DNA of 64,000 nucleotides. Origin: Streptomyces actuosus (GTDB lineage: Bacteria > Actinomycetota > Actinomycetes > Streptomycetales > Streptomycetaceae). The notes beneath the pieces were generated by a model. That model was not told where the DNA came from, did no database searches, and saw only the letters and a list, made by a program, of their open reading frames with translations. Below, piece by piece: positions 8,511 to 22,650 of the stretch. The position numbers were made by a program, and so were the translations under genes. The stretch is taken from the NCBI RefSeq assembly GCF_016921115.1, contig NZ_JAFFZS010000028.1, positions 1 to 64,000 of the forward strand. Reading direction: 5' to 3'. Numbering within the stretch: position 1 is the first letter of the stretch; each line of letters begins with the position of its first letter.

Positions 8511-9047
8511 TCAGACGTAACGGCCTTCGAACCAGGCCCGGACGGCGAGCGTGTGCAGCGGGAAGGCGAGCTCCGACGGTCTGCGCAGGAGGTGCCAGCC
8601 CTCCGTCTCCTCGGTGGCCGAGGAGACCGGCAGCGCGGCGGCGGGACGCTCGGGCAGGAGACCGAACAGCAGGAGATGGCCGTCGGGTGAGCTCATGGCG
8701 TCGGCGAGGCGGACGTCCTGGGCGGCGGCTTCGATGCCCGTCTCCTCCTGCAGCTCGCGGGCGACGGCCTGCCGCCAGTCCTCGCGGTCGTCGACGTAAC
8801 CGCCCGGCAGGGCGACGCCTCCGCGCGCGGGAGCGATGGTCCGGGTGATGACGACCAGAGCCGTGCCCCGGGTGTCGTACGCGGGCTGGAGGGCGACCGC
8901 GACCGGCAGCGGATTGCGGTAGGCGACGGTCCCGCAGGCGGGGCAGGCGCGGGGCCAGCCGGTGACGCCGTCTCCGAAGGGCGAGCCGCAGCTCGAACAG
9001 TGGGAGTCCGGGCCGGTGTCGGGCGCGGAGTGGTGGGTTTCGGACAC
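8511..9047 (-). CDS. Nudix hydrolase with N-terminal zinc ribbon
   Basis: This 178-residue protein starts with a CSSCG...CPACG zinc ribbon (about residues 18-39). The Nudix box follows without deviation from GX5EX7REUXEEXGU, as GYVDDRE, DWRQAVA, RELQEETGI. The arrangement resembles NudC-like or zinc-ribbon ADP-ribose or NADH pyrophosphatases; the substrate is unknown. It converges on the GH31 gene, 24 bp apart. The GTG start at 9047 lacks a ribosome-binding site but sits 7 nt after a TACAGT box, which suggests a leaderless transcript. Confidence 0.85.
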   Translation of the reverse strand: MSETHHSAPDTGPDSHCSSCGSPFGDGVTGWPRACPACGTVAYRNPLPVAVALQPAYDTRGTALVVITRTIAPARGGVALPGGYVDDREDWRQAVARELQEETGIEAAAQDVRLADAMSSPDGHLLLFGLLPERPAAALPVSSATEETEGWHLLRRPSELAFPLHTLAVRAWFEGRYV

Positions 9048-9054
9048 GTCGCGG

Positions 9055-9060
9055 ACTGTA
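9055..9060 (-). promoter_or_regulatory. -10 box for a leaderless Nudix transcript
   Basis: TACAGT on the minus strand lies exactly 7 nt before the GTG at 9047. Initiation there would start the mRNA at the start codon, in line with the absence of a Shine-Dalgarno sequence. No good -35 box is visible. Confidence 0.35.
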
Positions 9061-9368
9061 TCCGATCGTGGAGAGGGCGTCCCGCTCGGAAAGTCCGGTG
9101 GTCGGCGGCGGGCGACGCGCCGGACACGGTGGGGGAGGGTGTCGTGCGGGCTCGCGGCGGCGGCGGTCGGGCGCGCTGTGCGTCCGCGGGGAACGGGTAC
9201 GGGCCCACGGACCGGGGCGTACGCCGGCCCGCTCGGCGCGCGCCGGATCGACGGCGTGCGGCGTGGGAGCCGACCACACATCCGTACGCTGTGTGATCGC
9301 CCCGGAATCCTGCGTGAACGTCTCGTGAACTGGGCCTGGGCGCACGCGGGCGGCGACATCATGCTGCC

Positions 9369-11024
9369 GTGCACTCCTGGACGGACACTCTCCGCTTCGC
9401 CTTCCAGCCCGTGGTCAACCTGACCACCCAAGGGGTCGCAGGGCTGGAGATACTCGCCCGCCCGGAGACCGGTGACATCCTGGCCGAGGCCCGGCGCGAT
9501 CCCGAGCTCGACGCCCGGCTCGCGGTGCTGGCGGTCCGCACGGCGCTGCGCCAGGAGACGCTGCTTCCACTGCACGTCAACGTCTTCGCCGCCACCCTGG
9601 CCGACCTCGGCGGGCTCGCCCCGCTGTACGACGTGGTGCGCGGGGCCGGACGGCTGCCGTGGGAGGTGACCGTCGACGTCGGGCCGCCGTACACCCACGT
9701 GCCGCAGACGGCTCTGCTGGAGGCGACGGGTGTTCTGCGCGGCCAGGGCTTCAGGATCAGCGCGGACGGCGTCGGTGACGGGGACGTGCCCCTGCGCCTG
9801 CTCACGGACCTCGCACCGGACCTGGTGAAGCTCGACGCGTCGCTGCTGGCCCGGCCGGCGGCGGTGCGGGCGATGCGGGCCCTGTGCGAGGAACTCGGTG
9901 CGCTCCTGGCCGTCGAGGGCGTGGAGACCGAGCTGCAGTGCTCGGCCGCACTGGCCGCGGGAGCACAGCTGGCCCAGGGCGATCTGTTCGCGCCGCCCGC
10001 GCGGCTGCCCGCAGCGGACGTGTACGTTCCGCCGCGGACGGCCGGATGTGCGGCGCGCCCCAGATCGGGGCCGTCCATCAGGGAGTTCGTACGGCCCGCC
10101 GCTCTGCTGCCCGTGACCGCGTCGGCGGGGCAGGTGCGGGCGCTGCTGACGGGCGCCGAGGACGTGTCCGGCGTGCTGCTCGTCGACCGGGCCGGGGTTC
10201 CCGTCAGGTCCGTGCACCGCTCCCGCTTCCTGCTGTCGATGTCGGGCCGTTACGGGCATGCCCTGTACGCCGACCGGCCGGCGGCGAAACTGGGCGACGC
10301 ACCGCGGACGGTGGGGGTCGACGCCACCGCGTGGGAGGTGCTGGACGTGGTCGCGGTGGGCGGGCGGAACCGTACCTCCGACGATGTCGCCGTCGTGGAC
10401 CACCACGGGCGGTGTGTGGGTGTCGTGCGGCTGGCCGACCTCGTCCGTGCTCTGGCGGAGAGCCGGGTGGAGGAGGCGGCCGGGCTCAACCCGCTGACCC
10501 GCCTGCCGGGTTCGGACGCGATCACCGGCGAGGTGGACCGGCGGATCGCGGACGGCCGGGCCTTCGCGCTGAGCTGGCTGGACGTCGACCACTTCAAACA
10601 GGTCAACGACGGAGCCGGATTCGCGGCGGGCGACGAGCTGATCCGTTCGGTGGGGCGGGCGTTGCAGCGCGCCGCGTCCGGCACGGCGCGCGTGGGGCAC
10701 ATCGGAGGGGACGACTTCCTGGTGCTCACGGATCCGGAGGGTCTCGGTGCGCTGGCATCCGCCGTGCTGGATGTGTTCTGGACGGCGGGCGGCCGTCCGG
10801 TCACCTTGTCGCTGGCGACCGTTCTGTGCGTCCCGGGGACGGTGTCGGACCACCGGCAGGCGGCGGCCGGGCTGGCGCCCCTGAAGAAAGCCGCGAAGGC
10901 GCTGCGCGGGGCGAGTTGGGTGCTGGGGCGGGCGGGTCTGCCCGGGCACGAGGTCCTGCGCGGCGAGGACGTGCGCGGCGGAGAGCCGCCGCTGCGGGCG
11001 GCGGCGGAGCCGGGCGCGGACTGA
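9369..11024 (+). CDS. EAL-CBS-GGDEF protein, probable c-di-GMP-related signalling protein
   Basis: This 551-residue soluble protein has the unusual order EAL (about 10-225), a CBS-domain pair (about 240-365) and GGDEF (about 375-530). In the EAL part the signature reads EILAR, DDFGTG reads DGVGDG (second Asp lost), while KLD and EGVET remain. In the GGDEF part LDVDHFKQVND and GDELI are intact, the signature is GGDDF, and no RxxD inhibitory site precedes it. Activity as phosphodiesterase or cyclase is uncertain; a binding or sensing role is possible. Streptomyces c-di-GMP proteins act through BldD on development. There is no membrane segment. The start is GTG 9369 with only a weak ribosome-binding site. 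A tandem repeat follows the stop. Confidence 0.85.
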   Translation: MHSWTDTLRFAFQPVVNLTTQGVAGLEILARPETGDILAEARRDPELDARLAVLAVRTALRQETLLPLHVNVFAATLADLGGLAPLYDVVRGAGRLPWEVTVDVGPPYTHVPQTALLEATGVLRGQGFRISADGVGDGDVPLRLLTDLAPDLVKLDASLLARPAAVRAMRALCEELGALLAVEGVETELQCSAALAAGAQLAQGDLFAPPARLPAADVYVPPRTAGCAARPRSGPSIREFVRPAALLPVTASAGQVRALLTGAEDVSGVLLVDRAGVPVRSVHRSRFLLSMSGRYGHALYADRPAAKLGDAPRTVGVDATAWEVLDVVAVGGRNRTSDDVAVVDHHGRCVGVVRLADLVRALAESRVEEAAGLNPLTRLPGSDAITGEVDRRIADGRAFALSWLDVDHFKQVNDGAGFAAGDELIRSVGRALQRAASGTARVGHIGGDDFLVLTDPEGLGALASAVLDVFWTAGGRPVTLSLATVLCVPGTVSDHRQAAAGLAPLKKAAKALRGASWVLGRAGLPGHEVLRGEDVRGGEPPLRAAAEPGAD

Positions 11025-11036
11025 CGGGCGCGGGCC

Positions 11037-11148
11037 GACGGGTGCGGGCAGGCGGGCGCGGGCCCACGTGCACGCTGCCGACGGGTGCGGGCAGGCGGGC
11101 GCGGGCCCACGTGCACGCTGCCGACGGGTGCGGGCAGGCGGGCGCGGG
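11037..11148. repeat. 43-bp tandem repeat, 2.6 copies
   Basis: Two identical 43-bp units (11037-11079 and 11080-11122) are followed by the first 26 bp of a third (to 11148). Each unit starts GACGGGTGCGGGCAGG and holds GGGCCCACGTGCACG, including the palindrome CACGTG. The array begins 13 bp after the EAL-GGDEF stop codon. Exact identity between units suggests recent duplication. Confidence 0.85.
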
Positions 11149-11718
11149 ACGAGGTCGGCGCCCGGCGAGAGGCGTCGACCGGTGCCCGGCACGGAAGGGT
11201 CCGGGCCGCTCGCAGGGCACGGACAGGCCCGGACCGGCCGGGGCCGGTGCGGGAGGGGCGCCGGCGGTCCCTGCGCGCGGGCGCCGGCGGGTGTCCTGCC
11301 GCAACCCGCCTCCGGTGCCGCGTCAGGCGCTTCACTCAGCGCCGGCGGGCGACCCGGGGTCCGGTGCGATCCCCCGCAGGCGGTGGCCAACTCCGTCCCT
11401 GCCAGCGGCTGTTCACCGGAGGAGGATGCCGGCCACCGCGGTCGGCGTCCTTGACGTCCCCGGGGCGCCGGTGAACACTTCCCGGTGTCGGTCGACATCG
11501 CCGCACATTCTCGGCGTATCCAGGCACTGCGCCGTACGGGCCGCCTGCGCCACGGCCCTCTGTTCCCGGGGCGGTTCGGCTGTCACGGCAGCTTGTCACG
11601 GATGCCGAGCGGGGCGCGGGCCCTTGCCGCCCCTGCGTGCGCCACACCGCGGGAGTCATGGAAACGCACCCTGCAGGAGCACCGGGGACGACCGCCCCGG
11701 GCCGGCCCAGGAGCCGCC
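11149..11718. other. 570-bp stretch without a recognisable gene
   Basis: This stretch lies between the tandem repeat and the glpF remnant. Open frames on both strands are low-complexity Arg/Gly/Pro-rich and none has a good start site with family-like sequence. TTGACG at 11452 could be a -35 element for the glp genes, but I found no convincing -10 box. A regulator such as gylR, usual beside glpFK in Streptomyces, is not visible here. Confidence 0.5.
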
Positions 11719-11943
11719 ATGAGCAACAAAGACATCGTCGTCGGCGAGACCATCGGTACAGCGATCCTGACCCTCTTCGGCGCGGGCGTCTGCCCGGCCC
11801 GCGACCTGGGCCCGCGCCTCGTGCACACGTTCCCGCCGATCCCGAACAAGGGCCCCTCCGGCTGGGGTCACGCCTGGACCCCGGTGGTGGGGCCGCCCGC
11901 CGGGGGGACACCCGCGGGCCTCCTCTCCGACGCAGCCTTCTGA
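11719..11943 (+). pseudogene. glpF: glycerol uptake facilitator with large internal in-frame deletion
   Basis: The 74 codons join two ends of an aquaglyceroporin. Residues 1-25 (MSNKDIVVGETIGTAILTLF and on) match the start of streptomycete GlpF. From PARDLGPRLVH onwards the sequence matches its end, beginning inside the second NPA box, whose Asn is replaced by Cys. About 190 of roughly 260 residues are missing, so no glycerol channel can form. The C-terminal part also has unusual Pro and His residues (HTFPPIP, GGTPAG), as expected of relaxed selection. GGAG is well placed before ATG 11719, and glpK follows after 20 bp. Confidence 0.85.
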
Positions 11944-11963
11944 ACCGAGCCCAAGGGGCAGCC

Positions 11964-13484
<1,521 letters not shown>

Positions 13485-13680
13485 GCACACACGCGTGGAC
13501 CGGGCGGCGCGGCCGCCCGTCCGTCCGTGCGGCCTCCGGGCCCCGGCACGCGCCCGGATCGGGTACCCCGCGGGCTGCGGCCCGCACCCCGGGCGCCGGG
13601 GGACGGGCCGCGGGCGCGGTCGGGTCGCCCGGCACCGGTGCTCTGCCGGGGTGGTGCCCACGGGCCGGCGCGCGGGTGAG

Positions 13681-14282
13681 TCACCCGGTGACGACCTCGC
13701 GGCGGTCCGGGGCGGAGGCCATCGCGTGCTCGACGACACCGACGAGGACGTCCCGGACCGACACGCGCTCGCGTGCGTCGCACAGGAGCAGCGGCACGTC
13801 GTCGTCGAGGTCGAGCGCCCTGCGCACGTCCTCCGCCGGGTGGCGCGGGGCGCCCTCGAAGCAGTTGACGCCGACGACGAAGGGGATGCCGCGCCGTTCG
13901 AAGTAGTCGACGGCGGCGAAGCAGTCCTCCAGGCGGCGGGTGTCGGCGAGGACGACGGCGCCCAGGGCGCCCTCGGACAGTTCGTCCCACATGAACCAGA
14001 AGCGTTCCTGGCCGGGTGTGCCGAAGAGGTACAGCACGAGGTCGTCGCGCAGGGTGATCCGGCCGAAGTCCATCGCCACAGTGGTGGTGTGCTTCGCCTC
14101 CACGCCCTGCGTGTCGTCGACGGGGCGCCCGGCCTCGGTGAGCATCTCCTCGGTGCGCAGGGGCCGGATCTCGCTGACCGCTCCGACGAGGGTGGTCTTG
14201 CCGACGCCGAAGCCGCCCGCCACGAGGATCTTGAGCGTGACGGGCTCGACCGGGGGCTTGCCACGCTCAGAACGCCCGAAGA

Positions 14283-14286
<4 letters not shown>
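13681..14286 (-). CDS. conservon GTP-binding protein CvnD
   Basis: This 201-residue small GTPase-like protein is typical of CvnD proteins in Streptomyces conservons, where it acts near a membrane sensor as a putative switch. The P-loop is VAGGFGVGKTTLVGAVSEI, the switch-like segment is FGTPGQERFWFMW, and the specificity region is VGVNCFEG. It is the last gene of a minus-strand operon. Its ATG overlaps the stop of the 5-oxoprolinase gene (ATGA at 14283-14286), not that of CvnC as in standard conservons. The 196 bp downstream hold only a small GC hairpin. Confidence 0.9.
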
Positions 14287-17885
<3,599 letters not shown>

Positions 17886-17909
17886 CACCTCACCCCGCTT
17901 CCACGCTGC

Positions 17910-18305
17910 TCACAGCGCCCGCAGGCCGTTGATCACGTCGCGCAGGACACTCTCGTCGGGCAGTTCGGCGGGCGGCACCGGCCGGTTGACATGGACGAAG
18001 CCGCCGTCCACCAGGTCGCCGACCAGGACGCGTACCACCCCGACCGGTAGATCGAGTTCGGCGGCGAGTTCGGCGACCGACTGCGGGACCTGCCGGCACA
18101 GGCCCACGATGTCGACGTGCTCCGGGGAGAGCCCGGGATCGGCCTCCGGATCGTCGGCGTGCGGTTCGGCGACCACCACCGCGATCAGGTCGAGGCGGTG
18201 CTGCGCCGCGTGGCCGGTGCGTCCGCGCGTCATGGCGTACGGACGGACGACCGGCCCGGCCTCTTCGTCGAACCAGTGGCTTGGTCCCTGACCCTCTGCG
18301 CTCAT
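17910..18305 (-). CDS. conservon protein CvnC (DUF742)
   Basis: This 131-residue DUF742 protein has the usual GPVVRPYAMTRGRT entry near residue 17 and a winged-helix-like C-terminal part (SVAELAAELDLPVGVVRVLVGDLVDGGFV, given here only as a landmark by its ends SVAEL and GGFV). In conservons it works with CvnA, CvnB and CvnD at the membrane. It starts 9 bp after cvnB stops, within one operon, and is followed after 24 bp by the 5-oxoprolinase gene instead of cvnD. Confidence 0.9.
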   Translation of the reverse strand: MSAEGQGPSHWFDEEAGPVVRPYAMTRGRTGHAAQHRLDLIAVVVAEPHADDPEADPGLSPEHVDIVGLCRQVPQSVAELAAELDLPVGVVRVLVGDLVDGGFVHVNRPVPPAELPDESVLRDVINGLRAL

Positions 18306-18314
18306 GCCATCCCA

Positions 18315-18746
18315 CTACCCGCCCGCGAGGGAATCGGTGCGCGGAGCGGCACCCAGATGTACGCCGACCCGCTTCACCAGGAGGGTCATCTCGTAGGCCA
18401 CCTGGCCGATGTCGGCCTCGGCGTCGGCGAGGACGGCGAGGCAGCTGCCGTCGCCGGCGGCCGTGACGAACAGGAAGGCCTCGTCGAGTTCGACGACGGT
18501 CTGCCGGACGCCTCCGGCGTCGAAGTGGCGGCCGACGCCCTTGGCGAGGCTGTGGAACCCGGAGGAGACGGCGGCGAGGTGCTCACTGTCCTCCCGGGTC
18601 AGGTCCTTGGACACCCCTGTGGGCAGGCCGTCGCCGGACAGGACGAGCGCCTTGCGGATGTTCGCGACACGGTCGACGAGTTCGTCGAGGAGCCAGTTCA
18701 GCTCCCCCTCGGTGGTCGTGTGGGCGTTCGCCCTCGGCACGGTCAT
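18315..18746 (-). CDS. conservon roadblock/LC7 protein CvnB
   Basis: This 143-residue protein has a roadblock/LC7 fold. LNWLLDELVDRVANIRKALV opens it, followed by LSGDGLPTGVSKDL and a C-terminal DIGQVAYEMTLLVKRVG strand-helix. CvnB proteins are thought to assist the CvnD GTPase. The ATG at 18746 overlaps the cvnA stop (ATGA), showing translational coupling. The short N-terminus MTVPRANAHTTTEGE is typical of the family. Confidence 0.9.
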   Translation of the reverse strand: MTVPRANAHTTTEGELNWLLDELVDRVANIRKALVLSGDGLPTGVSKDLTREDSEHLAAVSSGFHSLAKGVGRHFDAGGVRQTVVELDEAFLFVTAAGDGSCLAVLADAEADIGQVAYEMTLLVKRVGVHLGAAPRTDSLAGG

Positions 18747-21700
18747 GGTGCGTCCCCCTCGGTCGTTTCTCCTGGTGCTGTGCCGCCGTGGGCGTCGCCC
18801 TCGGCGTTCTCCTCCCGGCCGCGCCGCCAGCCCCGCTGGAGCGAGGCCATGCGGCTGCGTACCGCGTCGGCGTCCCGCTCGGCGGGCTGCTCGGCGCGCT
18901 CCTCGGTGCGCCGGGCGGGTTCCTGCCTCAGCTGCGGCGCCAGGCTGGCCTGTCGCACGCGGCGTGGCAGTGATCCCGTCCCGGCACCGGTCTCCCGAGG
19001 GGCCCGGCCGGAGGGAAGGTCGGTGTCGTCCCGGTCGGACGAAGCGGTGTCGGTGGATCGGCCGGGCGTGTCCCGGCCGTCGGGGTCTCCGGGCCCGCCG
19101 AACCGGTCGGACCCGGAGGTGACGGGTGCGGTGGGCAGTCCGTCCGGCGCCGCCTCGCCCGGGTTCGGACCGTGTCCGGGCGAGTTGTCGTCCGGGCCGG
19201 TCGAGGGGCCTGCGGTGGGCCGCGTCCTCCTCGGCAGCGCGGGTACGTCGGCGGCCGGGTCCGGGCTCGCGGACGCCGTGAGGCCGGGCTCGGCCCGCCC
19301 GCCGGCGCTCGCACCGCGGTGGGGCCGGCCCGCGGAGCCGCGGCGCCGTTCGGGCAGGGGCGACAGGCCGTCGGAGGAGGAGCGGCGCGCTCCGGACCGG
19401 TCCGCCTGCTCCTCCTCCGGCTCGGCGCGGCGGGCTCGCTGGGCGGCGACGGGCCGGCCGTGCGAGCTGACCAGCTTGGGCGTTCGGCGGCGGGTGAGCG
19501 GGACGGGGTCGTCGGGCTGGTCGCCCTCCGCCGTGTCGTCGTCCTGCGGTCGGGCCAGGGACCGCCGGGGACGGAAGAGACCGTCTCCCTCGCCCTCCGC
19601 GTCGTCGAGTGCGCCGGGGAATCCGTCGAGGGAGCTCAGCTCGACGGGGGCCTCCAGTTCGATCGGCCCGTCCAGGAGCGAGGCGGACAGGCCCGGAAGG
19701 TGCACGGGCACCTGGGAGAGCGCGGCCCGGCGGCTCTCGCCCGTCCTTGCGTGCGTGGCGGCCTGGGGCCGGTCGAGGCGGAACCCGATGCCGTTGGTGT
19801 CGGGGACGTCGTCGGTCAGCAGCGCGTCGGGGAGGAAGACCACGGCGGTGGTGCCGCCGTAGGGCGAGGGCTGCAGGGACACCCGCACGTTCTGGCGCTG
19901 AGCCAGCCTGCTGACCACGAACAGCCCGAGACGGTCGGTGTCGGAGAGTTCGAACTCGGGCGTCTCGGCGAGACGCAGGTTGGCGTCGAGGAGCGCCTCG
20001 GCCCCCATGCCCAGGCCCCGGTCGTGGATCTCCAGGGTGAAGCCGTTGGCGACGCGTTCGCCCACGACCTGCACGGCCGTGTGCGGGGGCGAGAAGACGG
20101 TGGCGTTCTCCAGCAGCTCGGCCACGAGGTGGGTCAGGTCGGCGACGGCGGGGCCGGTGACGGCGACCCGGGGCAGCCGGCGGACCTCGATGCGTTCGTA
20201 GTCCTCGACCTCGGCGACGGCGGCCCGGACCACGTCCATGAGCTGGACGGGTTTGCGCCACTGCCGGGAGGGCGCGGCTCCGGAGAGGATGACCAGGCCC
20301 TCCGCGTGGCGGCGCATGCGCGTGGTGAGGTGGTCGAGTCGGAACAGGTCGGCGAGTTCCTCGGTGTCCTCGGTCCGGCGTTCCATGGTGTCGAGGAGGG
20401 TGAGCTGCTTGTGCAGCAGGACCTGGCTGCGGCGGGCGAGGTTGACGAAGACCTCCGAGACGCCCGCTCGCAGTTCGGACTGCTTGACGGCTGCCTCCAC
20501 GGCAGCGCGCTGCAGGGTGTTGAGGGCCTGGCCGACCTCGCCGATCTCGTTCTTGTCGTACTCCAGGCGCGGCACCTCGGTCTCCACGTCGACCTGCTCG
20601 CCCGCGGAGAGCCGGCGCATCACGCTGGGCAGGCGGACACCGGACGCCTCGTGCGCCTCCAGGCGCAGCCGGCGCAGATCACGGATGAGGCCACGGCCGA
20701 TGCGCACGGACAGCAGGAGGGAGAACAGCAGGGCGGCCAGTCCGAGGAAGCCGGCGGCGACGGCCTTGAGGATCACGTTCATGACGACGGGGCGGACGCG
20801 GTCCTGATAGCGCTCGCCGGCCTGTTCGTCGAGGGTGCCGAGTTCGTCGAGGACGTTTCCGGCCGCCGTGTCCCAGTTCTTGGCGGTGACGCCGCGGGGC
20901 ATGCCGCCGGGCGCGGTGGCGGCGACGGCCTGCTCGGCCGTGCGCAGGGGGGCGGTGGTGGCGTTCTTCCAGAACCGCTCGTAGCGGTCCCGCTCGGAGA
21001 GGGGCAGCTGCGGCAGGCTGAGGCCGTACACGGCGTCGCGCTGGGCCGCGAGGTCCAGCACGTCGCGCGTCTCGTCGCGGGAGATCTCGCCCACGACGAG
21101 GGCGGAGCCGAGGAGGGCGTCCTCGCGGGCGAGCAGTTCACGGGCGTGGGAGGTGTTGACGAGAGCGCGGTACTGATTGTCCAACTCGGCGTCGTCGACC
21201 ACGTCGAGTGTGGACAGCAGGGTGTAGCAGGGGTCGACGAGCCGGTTGTAGAGGTCGAACGCCTGGGCCCGGGTGACGGTGCCCTCCTCGACGCTGCGGC
21301 GCAGCGAGGTGACGCCGTCGAAGGCGTCCAGTACCGCGGTGAGCGCCTCGCTGTCGTCCGGGTCGAGGTCGTCGCGGACGTCGGGGTCCGCCGCGTTGCG
21401 GCGGATCACGGCCAGGGCCTGATCGGTGGCGGCTCGGTTGCGGCGCAAGGCGGAGAAGGTGTCGGAGGCTCGCGGATCGGCGAGGTGGACGAGGGTCTGG
21501 CGGCGTTCCTGCTGCAGGACCCGGACGGCGTCCTCGACGGGATAGCCGATGTTCTGGACCACGGAGGACACGTCGAACAGCCGGCCGGCCTCCCGTCCCG
21601 TGAGCACCGTGGCGAAGCCCCAGATGACGGTCAGGGACACCAGCGGCACGAGAAGCAGCGCCACGATCTTCCGGCGGATCGACTTCCCGCGAAAGCGCAT
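18743..21700 (-). CDS. conservon sensor histidine kinase-like protein CvnA
   Basis: This 985-residue membrane protein opens with a transmembrane helix (KIVALLLVPLVSLTVIWGFA, about 12-31). A nitrate/NIT-type extracytoplasmic sensor domain follows, then a second helix near residue 315 (AAGFLGLAALLFSLLLSV) and a HAMP-like linker. The ATPase domain has the N-box LVAELLENATVFSPP and G1 box IHDRGLGMG. No clear H-box dimerisation domain is seen, as usual for CvnA. The last roughly 300 residues are disordered and rich in Pro, Arg and Asp. GGGGGAGG stands just before ATG 21700. It heads the operon cvnA-cvnB-cvnC-oxoprolinase-cvnD. Confidence 0.9.
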   Translation of the reverse strand: MRFRGKSIRRKIVALLLVPLVSLTVIWGFATVLTGREAGRLFDVSSVVQNIGYPVEDAVRVLQQERRQTLVHLADPRASDTFSALRRNRAATDQALAVIRRNAADPDVRDDLDPDDSEALTAVLDAFDGVTSLRRSVEEGTVTRAQAFDLYNRLVDPCYTLLSTLDVVDDAELDNQYRALVNTSHARELLAREDALLGSALVVGEISRDETRDVLDLAAQRDAVYGLSLPQLPLSERDRYERFWKNATTAPLRTAEQAVAATAPGGMPRGVTAKNWDTAAGNVLDELGTLDEQAGERYQDRVRPVVMNVILKAVAAGFLGLAALLFSLLLSVRIGRGLIRDLRRLRLEAHEASGVRLPSVMRRLSAGEQVDVETEVPRLEYDKNEIGEVGQALNTLQRAAVEAAVKQSELRAGVSEVFVNLARRSQVLLHKQLTLLDTMERRTEDTEELADLFRLDHLTTRMRRHAEGLVILSGAAPSRQWRKPVQLMDVVRAAVAEVEDYERIEVRRLPRVAVTGPAVADLTHLVAELLENATVFSPPHTAVQVVGERVANGFTLEIHDRGLGMGAEALLDANLRLAETPEFELSDTDRLGLFVVSRLAQRQNVRVSLQPSPYGGTTAVVFLPDALLTDDVPDTNGIGFRLDRPQAATHARTGESRRAALSQVPVHLPGLSASLLDGPIELEAPVELSSLDGFPGALDDAEGEGDGLFRPRRSLARPQDDDTAEGDQPDDPVPLTRRRTPKLVSSHGRPVAAQRARRAEPEEEQADRSGARRSSSDGLSPLPERRRGSAGRPHRGASAGGRAEPGLTASASPDPAADVPALPRRTRPTAGPSTGPDDNSPGHGPNPGEAAPDGLPTAPVTSGSDRFGGPGDPDGRDTPGRSTDTASSDRDDTDLPSGRAPRETGAGTGSLPRRVRQASLAPQLRQEPARRTEERAEQPAERDADAVRSRMASLQRGWRRGREENAEGDAHGGTAPGETTEGDAP

Positions 21701-22122
21701 GGCCTCCCCCAGCTCGACCCCCAACCGGCAGGGGGCACGCATGTGCGTCTTCAAACGGCGCGAGCCTACTACCGACACCCGACCAACTCGAAGAGCTGTC
21801 CGGAAGCTGTACTTCCGTACTGGCGGCGCAACAGGGTGAGTTGTCCGGGCATTGCGGGAGATTGCCTCCCGGGGCTCCCGTGGCCGCGAACGGCCGGATC
21901 GAGCCCATTCACGGGGCGACTGGCCGGATTTCTTCCCGGCTGGGGAATCTTCACGGCGTTCCGTTCGTCCCTCTCTGCAGGAAATGGAGGCGGAATCGGC
22001 CACAGGAGCCGCATCCCGCACTCCCTCGGCATGAAGCAGCGCAAGCCGGGCACCCAAGGGGAAGACGGTGTCTGTCGGACATCTGTCGAGTGGTCTGCCT
22101 GGCGGTGGGGAGGGGCACGTTG
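21701..22122. other. 422-bp divergent intergenic region
   Basis: This space separates cvnA (minus) from the membrane-protein gene (plus) and must hold promoters for both. A small inverted repeat CGGAAG/CTTCCG with a 5-nt spacer (21801-21817) lies about 100 bp before cvnA and could be an operator. No open frame here is convincing, and I could not fix -10/-35 boxes. Confidence 0.4.
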
Positions 22123-22650
22123 ATGGGGACGGTGGAGCGGCACCAGGCGCCGGAGGACGGCGCGGCGGCACGCTCGACGGTGCGGCGGATCTCCGGGGCG
22201 CCGGATCACGACACGCGGGCGGAGGGCTCCGTGGCACGGGCCGCGCCCGCTCAGCCCCGCTACCGGCCGTTGTGGGTGGAGGAGCCCGCACGGCACCGCA
22301 GGATGCCCGACCCGGTCCGCGCGGCGGCGGTCCGTGCGGTGCTCGTCGTCGCCGTGACCCTGATCCTGGCGATGGTGGCGTTCCTGTGCACACTGGCCGG
22401 GTCCTGGCTGGCGTTCCCGATGACGCTCGGCACGGTCGCGGGGACCGTACTGGCCACCTGGGGCGTGCTGGACGTGTGGGTGACGCGCCAGGTGTGGAAT
22501 CAGCGCAACGGAGTGGTGTCGGTCCCGAGCAGCACGGCGCGGGCGCTTCGCCGCGAACGCCGCCGGACCCGGCGGCAGGAGCGGGGCGCCGAGGGGAGGC
22601 AGGACCGGATACGTCGCGGTAGCGGGACCGGGCAGCTGTCCCACCCCTGA
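22123..22650 (+). CDS. small membrane protein of unknown function
   Basis: This 175-residue protein has two transmembrane helices (about residues 72-93, AVLVVAVTLILAMVAFLCTL, and 98-120). They are flanked by an acidic-basic N-terminus and a strongly basic C-terminal tail (RRERRRTRRQERG). I do not recognise a family. The ATG at 22123 follows GGGGAGGGGC. It is divergent from the conservon and convergent with the SMC-like operon, with a strong terminator at 22739-22771. Confidence 0.75.
   Translation: MGTVERHQAPEDGAAARSTVRRISGAPDHDTRAEGSVARAAPAQPRYRPLWVEEPARHRRMPDPVRAAAVRAVLVVAVTLILAMVAFLCTLAGSWLAFPMTLGTVAGTVLATWGVLDVWVTRQVWNQRNGVVSVPSSTARALRRERRRTRRQERGAEGRQDRIRRGSGTGQLSHP

Noticed and set aside
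13570..13585. A small GC hairpin (GCGGGC/GCCCGC) between glpK and cvnD
   Set aside because: Only a 6-bp stem with a 4-nt loop, too common at this GC content to call a terminator.
18315..20261. A 648-codon minus-strand frame over the end of cvnA and cvnB
   Set aside because: Only its last 143 codons (CvnB) look like a protein. The rest is an Arg/Pro-rich out-of-frame reading of cvnA.
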